From Streptomyces sp. HB132 (lineage in GTDB: Bacteria > Actinomycetota > Actinomycetes > Streptomycetales > Streptomycetaceae), in contig NZ_JAFBGA010000028.1 in the NCBI RefSeq assembly GCF_016909575.1, positions 1 through 45,087 of the forward strand: 45,087 nucleotides of DNA, given 5' to 3'. Within the stretch, counting starts at the first letter, position 1. The number at the start of each line of letters is the position of its first letter. Below are positions 31,301 to 38,500 of the stretch, piece after piece. Under the pieces are notes generated by a model. It had not been told where the DNA came from. It made no database searches and saw only the letters and a program-made list of their open reading frames with translations. The position numbers and the translations under genes were made by a program.

Positions 31301-32450
31301 CACCTTCGCCGCCTGCGACGCCGCCGACCGGACGGCCTTGGCCGGTGTACTGGACGCCGTTCCCGCGGAGCACCCCCTGACCTCTGTCGTCCATGCCGCG
31401 GGCGTCGTCGACGACGGTGTCGTGGCATCCATGACCCCGGAGCGACTCGCCGCCGTGCTCCGTCCCAAGGTGGACGCCGCCTGGAACCTGCACGAGCTGA
31501 CCGAGCGGTCCGACCTCGCGGAGTTCATCCTCTTCTCCTCCGCGGCCGGCACCTTCGGTGGCCCGGGGCAGGCCAACTACGCGGCTGCCAACGCCTTCCT
31601 CGACGGCCTGGCCCAGCATCGGCACGCCCGCGGCCTGCCCGCGACCGCACTGGCCTGGGGACCGTGGGCCGAGAGCGGCATGGCCGGCCGGATGGACTCC
31701 GCCGACATCGCACGCATGGCCCGCTCCGGACTCGTGCCACTCTCCCAGGAACAAGGCGTCGCCCTGTTCGACCTCGCGCGCACGACGGGGCGGCCGGCCC
31801 TCATGCCGGCCCGGCTGAGCACCGACACCGCACAGATACGCGCCGACGCGATGCCTCCGCTGCTGCGCGGTCTGATCCGGCTGCCCGCCAGGCCCGCCGC
31901 GGAGAAGAGCGGCCGGGCGGCCGAATCCGTCACCCTGCTGAAGGAGCGGCTCACCGCGGCGGGCGGCGCGGAGCGCACCGGCATCCTCCTCGACACACTG
32001 CGCACGGCGATCGCCGACGTACTGGGCCACAGCTCCTCCGCTGCCGTCGTCGTCACGAGGGGCTTCCTCGAGATCGGCTTCGACTCGCTCACCGCCGTGG
32101 AGCTGCGCAACCGGCTCAACACCGTGACCGGGCTGCGGTTGCCCTCGACGCTCGTCTTCGACCACCCGTCCCCCGAGGCGCTCGCGCTGTACCTGCGGGA
32201 CGAACTCGTCGGTGACGGAACGGTGTCGGGACTCTCCCTGCTGGCCGAACTGGACCGGCTGGAGGCCACGCTCGCCGGTGTGCCGTCCGACGACGCCGAC
32301 CGCGTCAAGGTCAGCGAACGGCTGCGCGGGCTGATGGCCGGCTGGAACGACGGCGACGGCTCCGAGGACCACGGCAGTGTCCGGAGCCTCGAAGAGGCCA
32401 CGGCGGACGAGCTCTTCGACCTGCTGGACGACGAGCTCGAGACCTCCTGA
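22317..32450 (+). CDS. Modular type I PKS, two modules (F and G)
   Basis: This bimodular PKS subunit has 3,377 residues. Residues 1-32 (MANEETLREYLKWVTADL...) form a charged coiled-coil N-terminal docking domain of class 1 type, expected to receive the chain from gene 1. Module F follows: KS Cys near residue 203, AT Ser near 656, KR Tyr near 1345, ACP Ser near 1515. Module G is next: KS Cys near 1742, AT Ser near 2187, DH His near 2490, KR Tyr near 3088, ACP Ser near 3257. The last ~75 residues are a C-terminal docking domain ending in TADELFDLLDDEL. The start is set by the docking helix and an AGGGG site 9 bases upstream. The long 5' gap and upstream hairpin suggest its own promoter. Genes 3 and 4 follow closely and probably share its transcript. 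Confidence 0.97.
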   Translation: MANEETLREYLKWVTADLHQARQRLQEVEAADSEPVAIVGMSCRYPGGVRSPEDLWELAASGVDAISGFPLDRGWESLGDAADSAGPSFAMEGGFLGDVGGFDPAFFGISPREALAMDPQQRLLLETSWEAIERAGIPLETLRGSRTGVFAGTTGQDYSMLLQPPPEGTGGYVLTGTSASVVSGRIAYTLGLEGPAVTVDTACSTSLVTLHLAVQALRSGECSLALAGGATVMSTPSAFYGFSDQGGLAADGRCKSFAATADGTAWSEGVGVLLLERLSDARRNGHDVLAVVRGTAVNQDGASNGLTAPNGPSQQRVILQALADARLSAQDVDAVEAHGTGTRLGDPIEAEALMATYGQGRPAARPLRLGALKSNIGHSQAAAGVAGVIKMVMAMRHGTLPRTLHVDSPSPQVDWSAGAVELLTEQMEWPGTGEPRRAGVSSFGMSGTNAHVIVEQAPADDAPEPSAEGTPPLRGEVLPFVLSGKSSDAVAEQSARLLSLLNRDPDVALHDVAWSMATARTRFTHRAAVGASAREELVAGLEALAGGRSGPALVRGVADGVMRPVFVFPGQGSQWVGMAAGLLESSDVFAERLGECGAALEPFTDWSLLDVLRGEPGAPGFGRVDVVQPVLWAVMVSLAEVWRAAGVVPAAVMGHSQGEIAAACVAGGLSLEDGARVVALRSRAIVELSGLGGMVSVAEPAQQVEARLSKWEGRLSVAAVNGPSSVVVSGDGDALDELLVVCKADGVRCKRIDVDYASHSAHVERIRDQLLKVLADLAPRVSKVPLYSTVTGELLDTAVMDAEYWYTNLRRTVRLEETTRTLIDAGHRVFVEVSPHPVLQLGLQETFEAAGGDAVALGTLRRDEDEARRFMTSLAEAHVNGVELDWKALFAGTGAQRVDLPTYPFQHQNFWPEAQTASVAAGEADPLDARFWDVVERGDTDALAADLELDDASRSALGAVLPALTSWRRQQRDDSTVDSWRYRVTWQPLTVLPAASLSGTWLLVVPESETDNETVHATMSGLARHGADVSVFTVPAGADRELLAGRLAGLPEVAGVASLLSLLAGPDPQHPVIPAGLAADVELVKALGDAGRSGPLWCLTRSAVSVGRSDGPVRTDQAMHWGFGRVVALEHPDRWGGLIDLPAVLDDRAWTRICGVMTGGEDTEDQVAVRASGAFGRRLQRARSAPGTAGDRWTPQGTVLITGGTGALGSFVARRLIGEGAEHVVLTSRRGADAPGAQELRDELTALGARVTLAACDVTDRDALAATVRTLREAGDRVSAVVHTAGVGQLGVITETSPAEYAAVLEAKVLGAAHLHEVFGDEQLDAFILFSSISGVWGSGGQGAYGAANAYLDALAQQRRAAGLAATAMSWGAWGGAGMARGSAEEILSRRGLPAMDPQLAIDAMQEAVGSGETMLTVADVQWERFAPTFTVTRPSPLLENLPEVRRVLAAAAESEAAGMGDLSAFQQRLTALPESERSDFVLELVRSEASSVLGFADASAVEANRAFRELGFDSLTAVEVRSRLNGATGLRLPTTVVFDYPTATALAGHLLAEALGQDDETAAGVPAVAVLDDDPIVIVGMGCRFPGDVRTPEQLWDLAVTGTDAISGFPVDRGWGRGADDGSAPAFTPAGGFLHGAGAFDADFFGISPREALAMDPQQRLLLETSWEAFERAGIAPSSARGSRTGVFVGASSQGYASDVHQPPEGVEGYLLTGTATAVLSGRIAYSLGLEGPAVTIDTACSSSMVALHLAAQSLSQGECSMALVGGAAVMATPAVFAEFSRQGGLSSSGRCKAFAEAADGTGWGEGVGILLLERRSDAERNGHRILAVVRGSAINQDGASNGLSAPNGPAQRRVIRQALANAGLTADRIDAVEAHGTGTTLGDPIEAQAVLTTYGQDRPADRPLLLGSLKSNIGHTQAAAGVAGVIKMVMALHHGVLPQTLHIDEPSTHVDWSSGAVELLTERRDWPETGHPRRCGVSSFGVSGTNAHVILEQAPEPAAAPRRPAVDVPLPWTVSARDEDALRAQAERLRDAVLADPDLSLLDVAHTLATTRSVHERRAVVVAEDRNAFLEGLTALAADGTAPGLVRGTETRGRTAVLFSGQGAQRSGMGRALYDTYPAFADAFDAVCAQLDRHLDRPVREVVFDGGDLLDRTLFAQPGLFALEVALYRLVRSWGVKPDYLLGHSIGELSAAHVAGVLSLEDAAALVAARGRLMQALPAGGAMVSLQAAEAEVLPLLTDGVSIAALNGPRSTVVSGDETGVLAVAGHFAAQGRKTKRLRVSHAFHSSHMDAMLADFRAVAEGLTFHEPTLAVVSDVTGAVLSADEIRDPEYWVRHVRGTVRFLDGVRTLQDQGVAAFLELGPDGVLSAMAQDCAADGDTVFVPALRPDRPEPLTLLTALAGLHVRGASVDWPRYFAGSDARDVALPTYAFQHRHYWLRGEGAAGDVRAAGLGRADHPLLGAAVQIGHSDAYLFTGRIALDSHPWLADHTVLGTVLMPGTAFVELAVEVGDEVGCGHVEELVIEAPLVLSDEAAVALQLWAGPADASGRRTLEIHSRDPRGPENPWTRHASGTLSAAGDGERRDDLTVWPPEGAVAVPVEGLYDHLTSIGYAYGPVFQGLHAAWRLGEEVFAEVALPEATEPGAGRFGLHPALLDSALHAMGLSTSHDSSDDDSVGRNRLPFAWNGVTLHAAGADALRVRITPKDADGVSLTLAGPSGEPVASIESLVLRTVTATQLDGARRPTHHDSLFHLGWSPAHLPRELPDARWAVLGADHLQLAAAGVGVDVHPGTDDLAAAPVLPPAVLLSLAPRTPDEATVQRTHDRTAEVLDTVRTWLGDDRFTDVLMVVATRGAVSVDGEDVTDLAQTAVWGLLRSVQSEAPGRFVLVDLDDTDLSARNLATAVATGEPQLALRAGQVHAPGLNRVEATEPTGSGDVDPDGTVLVTGAGGVLGGLVARRLAERGARRMLLVGRRGSAAPGAEELAAELTRAGVHVTFAACDAADRTALAGVLDAVPAEHPLTSVVHAAGVVDDGVVASMTPERLAAVLRPKVDAAWNLHELTERSDLAEFILFSSAAGTFGGPGQANYAAANAFLDGLAQHRHARGLPATALAWGPWAESGMAGRMDSADIARMARSGLVPLSQEQGVALFDLARTTGRPALMPARLSTDTAQIRADAMPPLLRGLIRLPARPAAEKSGRAAESVTLLKERLTAAGGAERTGILLDTLRTAIADVLGHSSSAAVVVTRGFLEIGFDSLTAVELRNRLNTVTGLRLPSTLVFDHPSPEALALYLRDELVGDGTVSGLSLLAELDRLEATLAGVPSDDADRVKVSERLRGLMAGWNDGDGSEDHGSVRSLEEATADELFDLLDDELETS
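22413..27000 (+). other. Module F: KS-AT(methylmalonyl)-KR(A1-type)-ACP
   Basis: The KS has its Cys at 22923-22925 but in an altered context (DTACSTS, followed by VTLH), plus YGFSDQGGL where the sister modules have (V/I)EFSRQ. EAHGTGT and NIGHSQ are present, so it should be active. The AT has GHSQGE with Ser at 24282-24284 and YASH at 24582-24593, predicting methylmalonyl-CoA. The KR has TGGTGALG near 25923, GVWGSGGQGAY with the Tyr at 26349-26351, Ser at Tyr-13 and Asn at Tyr+4, and no LDD: A1-type and active. The ACP Ser is at 26859-26861. Predicted outcome: hydroxyl plus alpha-methyl. Its KS receives the chain from module E, which is predicted to be a beta-keto intermediate. Confidence 0.94.
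23976..25040 (+). repeat. Methylmalonyl AT duplication, copy 2 (module F)
   Basis: Second copy of the AT block at 8934-9998, offset 15,042 bp. These are the only two YASH-type ATs in the window. Confidence 0.88.
27025..32200 (+). other. Module G: KS-AT(malonyl)-DH-KR(B-type)-ACP
   Basis: The KS has its Cys at 27540-27542 in DTACSSSMVALH. The AT has GHSIGE with Ser at 28875-28877 and HAFH at 29166-29177 (malonyl). The DH has HPWLADH with the catalytic His at 29784-29786 and HPALLDSALH. The KR carries VDD (31407-31415) in place of LDD, and GGPGQANY with the Tyr at 31578-31580. Pro at Tyr-5 with Asn at Tyr-1 resembles the B2 fingerprint. The ACP Ser is at 32085-32087 in EIGFDSL. Predicted outcome: a trans alkene. 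This module is rich in C-ending codons and carries few of the near-identical blocks shared elsewhere. Confidence 0.94.
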
Positions 32451-32507
32451 CAACCCGAGCCCGCCCAGCCCCTTCCCGATCGACCCTTTTGCAAGGAGTG
32501 ACACCCC
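32451..32507 (+). promoter_or_regulatory. Short intergenic gap with ribosome binding site of PKS gene 3
   Basis: In the 57-bp gap, AAGGAG (32493-32498) lies 9 bases before the ATG at 32508, a near-ideal Shine-Dalgarno site. No terminator or promoter is visible, so genes 2 and 3 are probably cotranscribed. Confidence 0.75.
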
Positions 32508-35500
32508 ATGGCGAACGAGGAGAAGTTCCTCGACTACCTCAAGCGGGCCACGGCGGACCTGCGTGAGACTCGCCGTCGGCTGCGGGACATGGAGGACCGG
32601 GAGCGGGAGCCCATCGCGATCATCGGGATGAGCTGCCGGTACCCGGGCGGGGTGACGAGCCCCGAGAAGCTGTGGGACCTGGTCGCGTCGGGCGGGGACG
32701 GCATATCGCCGTTCCCCACCAACCGTGGCTGGGACCTCGACGGAGTCTTCGACACGGACCCGAACCGGTCCGGTACGTCCTATGTCCGCCAGGGCGGATT
32801 CCTGCACGACGCGGGGGAGTTCGACCCCGGCTTCTTCGGCATCTCGCCCCGCGAGGCGCTGGCGATGGACCCGCAGCAGCGCCTGCTCCTCGAGGTCGCG
32901 TGGGAGTCGTGCGAACGTGCGGGGATCGACCCGACATCGCTGAAGGGCAGCAGGACGGGCGTGTTCGCCGGTCTGATGTACCACGACTACATCAGCACGC
33001 TGCACTCCCTTCCCGAAGGCGTCGAGGGTTACCTGGGCACGGGCAACTCGGGCAGCGTCCTGTCCGGCCGGGTGTCGTACACGCTGGGCCTGGAAGGGCC
33101 CTCCGTGACCGTCGACACGGCGTGCTCCTCCTCCCTGGTCGCCCTGCACTTCGCGGTTCAGGCGCTGCGGTCGGGCGAGTGCACGATGGCCCTGGCCGGT
33201 GGGGTGAGCGTGATGGCCACCCCCGGCACGTTCGTGGACTTCTCACGTCAGCGCGGTCTGTCCTTCGACGGACGCTGCAAGTCCTTCGCCGCGAGCGCGG
33301 ACGGCACCGGCTGGGCCGAGGGCGCCGGTGTCCTCGTGGTGGAGCGGCTGTCCGACGCCCTCCGGCTGGGACACGACGTGCTGGCCGTGGTCCGCGGCTC
33401 CGCCGTGAACCAGGACGGTGCCAGCAGCGGTCTGACGGCGCCGAACGGTCCGTCGCAGCAGCGGGTGATCCGGCAGGCACTGGCCAACGCACGGCTGGCG
33501 CCGGAGCGGATCGACGCCGTGGAGGCGCATGGTACGGGTACGACGCTGGGTGATCCGATCGAGGCGCAGGCGTTGTTGGCGACGTACGGGCAGGGGCGTC
33601 CGGAGGGGCGGCCGTTGTGGTTGGGGTCGTTGAAGTCGAACATCGGTCATACGCAGGCTGCCGCGGGTGTGGCCGGGATCATCAAGATGGTGATGGCGAT
33701 GCGGCACGGTGTGCTGCCGCAGACGTTGCATGTGGATGAGCCGACGCCTCAGGTGGACTGGGAGTCCGGTGACGTCGAGTTGCTGACGGAGCAGCGGGAG
33801 TGGCCCGAGACGGGTGAACCGCGGCGCGTGGGCGTGTCGTCGTTCGGCGTCAGCGGCACCAACGCACACGTCATCATCGAGCAACCGCCCGTCCCGGCCG
33901 CCGCCCCCGAAGAGGCGACGGCGGGGAGGTCTCCGGTCGTCGTGCCGTGGCTGCTCTCGGCAGCGGACGGCCCCGGCGCGCTCGACGCACAGGCGGACGC
34001 CCTCGCGTGCCACGTGGACGCGGTGGGGGCGGATGCGTCCGGCGCCGTGGACGTCGGATACTCCCTGGCCACCGGCCGCGCCGCACTCGCCCGGCGCGCG
34101 GTGGTCCTCGCGGAGGACCGCGACGGACTGCTCGACGCTCTGAACGCCCTGGCGGCAGGACGGCCGTCCTCGGGTGTGGTGCGGGGCTCGGCGGGAGACG
34201 GCCGGCTGGCCGTGCTGTTCCCGGGCCAGGGGTCGCAGTGGCAGGGCATGGGCCGGGAGCTCTACGAGACGTATCCGGCGTTCAAGGACGCCTTCGACGC
34301 CGTGTGCGCGGAGCTGGACACCCACCTCGACCGGCCGGTCCGTGACGTCGTCTTCGGTGCGGGTGATCTGCTGGACCGGACCTGCTACACACAGCCCGGA
34401 GTCTTCGCCGTCGAGGTCGCCCTCTTCCGGCTGGTCTCGTCGTGGGGCGTCGCCCCCGACCTCCTGATGGGGCACTCCTTCGGCGAACTGGCCGCCGCCC
34501 ACGTGGCGGGCGTGCTCTCGCTGAGGGACGCCGCGACACTGGTCGCGGCCCGAGGCCGTCTGACGCAGGCCATGCAGACCGGTGGTGCCATGGTCTCCAT
34601 CGAGGCGACCGAGGACGAGGTCCTTCCGCTGCTGACCGACAGGGTGTCGCTCGCCGCGCTCAACGGGCCCCTCGCGACCGTGGTCTCGGGGGACGAGGAC
34701 GCCGTGCTGGCGGTCGCCGCCCACTTCGAGGCGGAGGGGCGCAGGACCAAGAGGCTGCGGGGCAGCCAGGCCTTCCATTCCCCCCACACGGACGAACTGC
34801 TCGACGAGTACCGCGCGGTGGCCGTGGGGCTCACCTTCCATCCCGCCGTGGTCGCCATCGTCTCCACCGTCACCGGCCGGCTCGCCGAGCCCGGTGAGCT
34901 CGCCGACCCCGAGTACTGGGTACGTCACCTCCGTCAGGCGGTCCGCTTCCACGACGGGACACGGAGCCTTCAGGAGCAGGGCGCCACGACGTTCCTCGAA
35001 CTCGGCCCCGGCAGCGTGCTGTCCGGCATGGCACAGGAATGCCTGGACGGCGAGGCACACGCCTGTGTGCCCGTCCTGCGCCGCAACAGGAACGAGCCGA
35101 GGGCACTGCTCCAGGCAGTCGCGGAACTGCATGTGCGCGGTCCGTACGTCGACTGGTCCTCCTACTTCGAGGGGACCGGGGCCCGCCGGGTCGACCTGCC
35201 TACGTACGTCTTCCAGCACCAGGAGTTCTGGCCGCAGCCCATGCCCCACCTCCCGGGCGGCCCCGACGCGCTCGCGGCCCAGGACCCCGCCCAGGCACGC
35301 TTCTGGCAGGCCGTCGACGGTGGCGACCCGGAGGCCCTGGCCGAGGCGCTCGGCATCGAGGACGACATGCGGTCCTCGCTCGCGGACCTGCTCCCCGTCC
35401 TGTCGTCGTGGCGGCGGCGGCACAGGGACGAGTCGACGGTCGACTCCTGGCGCTACCGCGTCACCTGGAAGCCGCTGACGGTCGCCTCCACGGCCGGTCC

Positions 35501-38500
35501 GACCGGAACCTGGCTCCTCGCCGTGCCCGCGGACCTGGCCGGGGACGAGGCGGTGACCGCGGTCGAGCGCGAGTTGGCGGCGGGCGGCGCCGTCGTCGAG
35601 CGACTCCTGATCAGCACGGACGGGAACGACCGGGCCACGGTCGCACGCTCCCTGACCGACGCCCTCGCCGACAGAGGCCCGCTCGCAGGGGTCGTGTCGC
35701 TGCTCGCACTGGACGAGGAGGCGGACCGCGGCCACCCGGTGCTGCCGGGCGGACTCTGCGCCCTGCTGGCGCTGATCCAGGCACTGATGGACCTGGAGGA
35801 GGACCTTCCGCTGTGGTGCGTGACACGCGGCGCGATGTCCATCGGGCGGTCCGAGGCGCCCACGGGCGCCGTCCAGGCACTGACCTGGGGCCTGGGCCGC
35901 GTGCTCGGGCTTGAGCGCCCCGAGCGCTGGGGCGGCCTCGTCGATCTCCCGGCCGATCCGGGCACCCTTGACGCCAGGGCGTGGGCACGCCTGCGCGGTG
36001 TGCTGGCCGGGCCCGTCGGAGAGGACCAGGTCGCGCTGCGGCAGGGAGGCGTCTTCGGACGCCGGCTCGTACGCGCCCAGGGCCCTGCGGCCTCCACGCC
36101 GTGGAACCCGCACGGCACCGCCCTCATCACCGGCGGGACGGGCGCACTGGGTGCGCACGTGGCGCGCCACCTGGCCCGCGAGGGCGTGGAGCACCTCGTG
36201 CTCACCGGCCGACGCGGACCCGCCGCCGAAGGCGCCCCCGCGCTGCACGACGAACTCGTCGCCCTGGGAGCCCGGGTGACGATCGCGGCCTGCGACGTCG
36301 CCGACCTCGACGCACTCACCGCGCTCGTTGACCAGGTGCGGGAGGCCGACGGCCGGCCCATCGGGACGGTCGTCCACGCCGCCGGGGTGACCGTCACGGC
36401 GGGGCTCGCCGAGTCGGATCCCGCCGACGTCGCGGACGCCCTCGCCGCCAAGGTGGCGGGCGCCGCGAACCTCGACAGCCTCTTCGGGACGGAGTCGGAC
36501 GGGACACTCGGCGCGTTCATCCTGTTCGCCTCGGGCGCCGGAGTGTGGGGCGCAGCCGGACAGGGCGCCTACGCAGCGGGCAACGCGTACCTGGACGGCC
36601 TTGCCGAGCACCGGCGCAGCCGTGGGCTCCCCGCCACGTCGGTCGCCTGGGGCGGCTGGGCCGGTGGGGGCATGGCCGACAGCGCGGCCGAGGACATGCT
36701 CGCCCGACGCGGGCTCACGGGGATGGACCCGGAGCTGGCCGTGGGCGCGCTCGTACGGGCGGTGGAGACCGGCGAGACATGCCTGGCCGTCGCGGACATC
36801 GACTGGTCCCTGTTCGCCCCCGCGTTCACGCTGGCACGCCCCAGGCCGCTGATCGGTGACATCCCGGAGGCCGCCGAAGCCCTGCGGAGCGACGCGGCCG
36901 GGGCCGGCGGCATCGAGGCAGGCGCCTCGGCACTGCTGCACGCCAGGCTGGCCGACCTCCCCGTGGCCGAACGCGAGCGGGAACTTCTCGACCTGGTCAG
37001 GGCCGAGGCCGCAGCCGTACTCGGCCACCCCTCGGCCGAAGCGGTACCCGCCGACCGGGCGTTCCGTGAACTGGGCTTCGACTCCCTGACCGCCGTGGAA
37101 CTCCGGAACCGGCTGAACAGGGCGACCGGGCTGGACCTGCCCACAACCCTCGTGTTCGACCACCCGACACCGGCCCACATCACCACGGCCCTCCTGATGC
37201 CGCTGCTCGGCGGCGCGAGTACCGAGGCCGCCGCATCCGCCTCCACCCAGGCCCCCGTGCCTCCCGGCAGCGACGACGACCCCATCGCGATCGTCGGCAT
37301 GAGCTGCCGTTACCCGGGCGGTGTCGGATCCCCCGACGACCTGTGGGACCTGGTCGCCGACGGCCGCGACGCCATCGCGGACTTCCCCTCCGACCGGGGC
37401 TGGGACCTCGGCCGGCTGTTCAGCGAGGACCGTGAACGCCCCGGCACCACCTACTGGGACGAAGGCGGCTTCGTCCACGAGGCCACGGACTTCGACGCCG
37501 GCTTCTTCGGGATCTCACCGCGTGAGGCGCTGGCGATGGACCCGCAGCAGCGTCTGCTCCTCGAGACCTCGTGGGAGACCTTCGAGCGGGCCGGCATCAG
37601 CCCCACTTCCGTACGGGGCACCCGAACCGGCGTGTTCACGGGGACCAACGGCCAGGACTACGCCACGGTCCTGCTCGGCTCCCCGGACGCCGGATCGGGC
37701 TCGCTGGCCACCAGCAACGCGGCCAGCGTCGTCTCGGGCAGGCTCTCGTACACGTTCGGTCTGGAAGGGCCGGCGGTCACCGTCGACACGGCGTGTTCGT
37801 CCTCACTCGTCGCCCTGCACCTGGCGACGCAGGCGCTGCGGGCGGGGGAGTGCTCGCTGGCACTGGCCGGCGGGGTGACGATCATGTCGACGCCGGCGGC
37901 GTTCGTGGAGTTCAGCAGGCAGGGAGCACTGGCCTCCGACGGCCGCTGCAAGTCCTTCGCCGACGCGGCGGACGGCACGGGCTGGGGCGAGGGCGTCGGG
38001 ATGCTGCTCCTGGAGCGGCTGTCCGACGCGCGGCGCAACGGCCACGAGGTCCTGGCCGTCATCCGGGGTTCCGCAGTCAACCAGGACGGTGCGTCCAACG
38101 GCCTGACGGCTCCGAACGGTCCGGCCCAACAGCGGGTTATCCGGCAGGCACTCGCCTCGGCGGGGCTGGAGCCGGCCCAGGTCGACGCGGTCGACGGACA
38201 CGGTACGGGGACGACGCTGGGTGACCCGATCGAGGCGCAGGCGCTGTTGGCGACGTACGGGCAGGAGCGGCCGGACGGCCGTCCCCTGCTGCTGGGTTCC
38301 ATCAAGTCGAACATCGGCCACACGCAGGCCGCCGCGGGCGTGGCCGGGGTCATCAAAATGGTGCTGGCGATGCGGCACGGCGTGCTGCCTCGCACTCTGC
38401 ACGTCGACGAACCGACCACGCACGTGGACTGGTCCTCCGGAGCGGTTGAGCTCCTGCGGGACAGCGCGGACTGGCCGGAGACGGGTGAGGCGCGGCGGGC

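Noticed and set aside
25251..33149. Very long open frame on the minus strand (over 2,600 codons), with others on the minus strand elsewhere
   Set aside because: It runs antisense across two certain PKS genes and their gap, has low-complexity Arg/Gly/His/Val-rich translation with no recognisable domain, and arises from the high GC content and codon periodicity of the + strand genes.
34767..34778. Loss of AT catalysis in module H through the His-to-Gln change
   Set aside because: The changed residue is the first position of the HAFH specificity motif. The catalytic His aligned with the last His of YASH is still present, as is the GHSFG serine.
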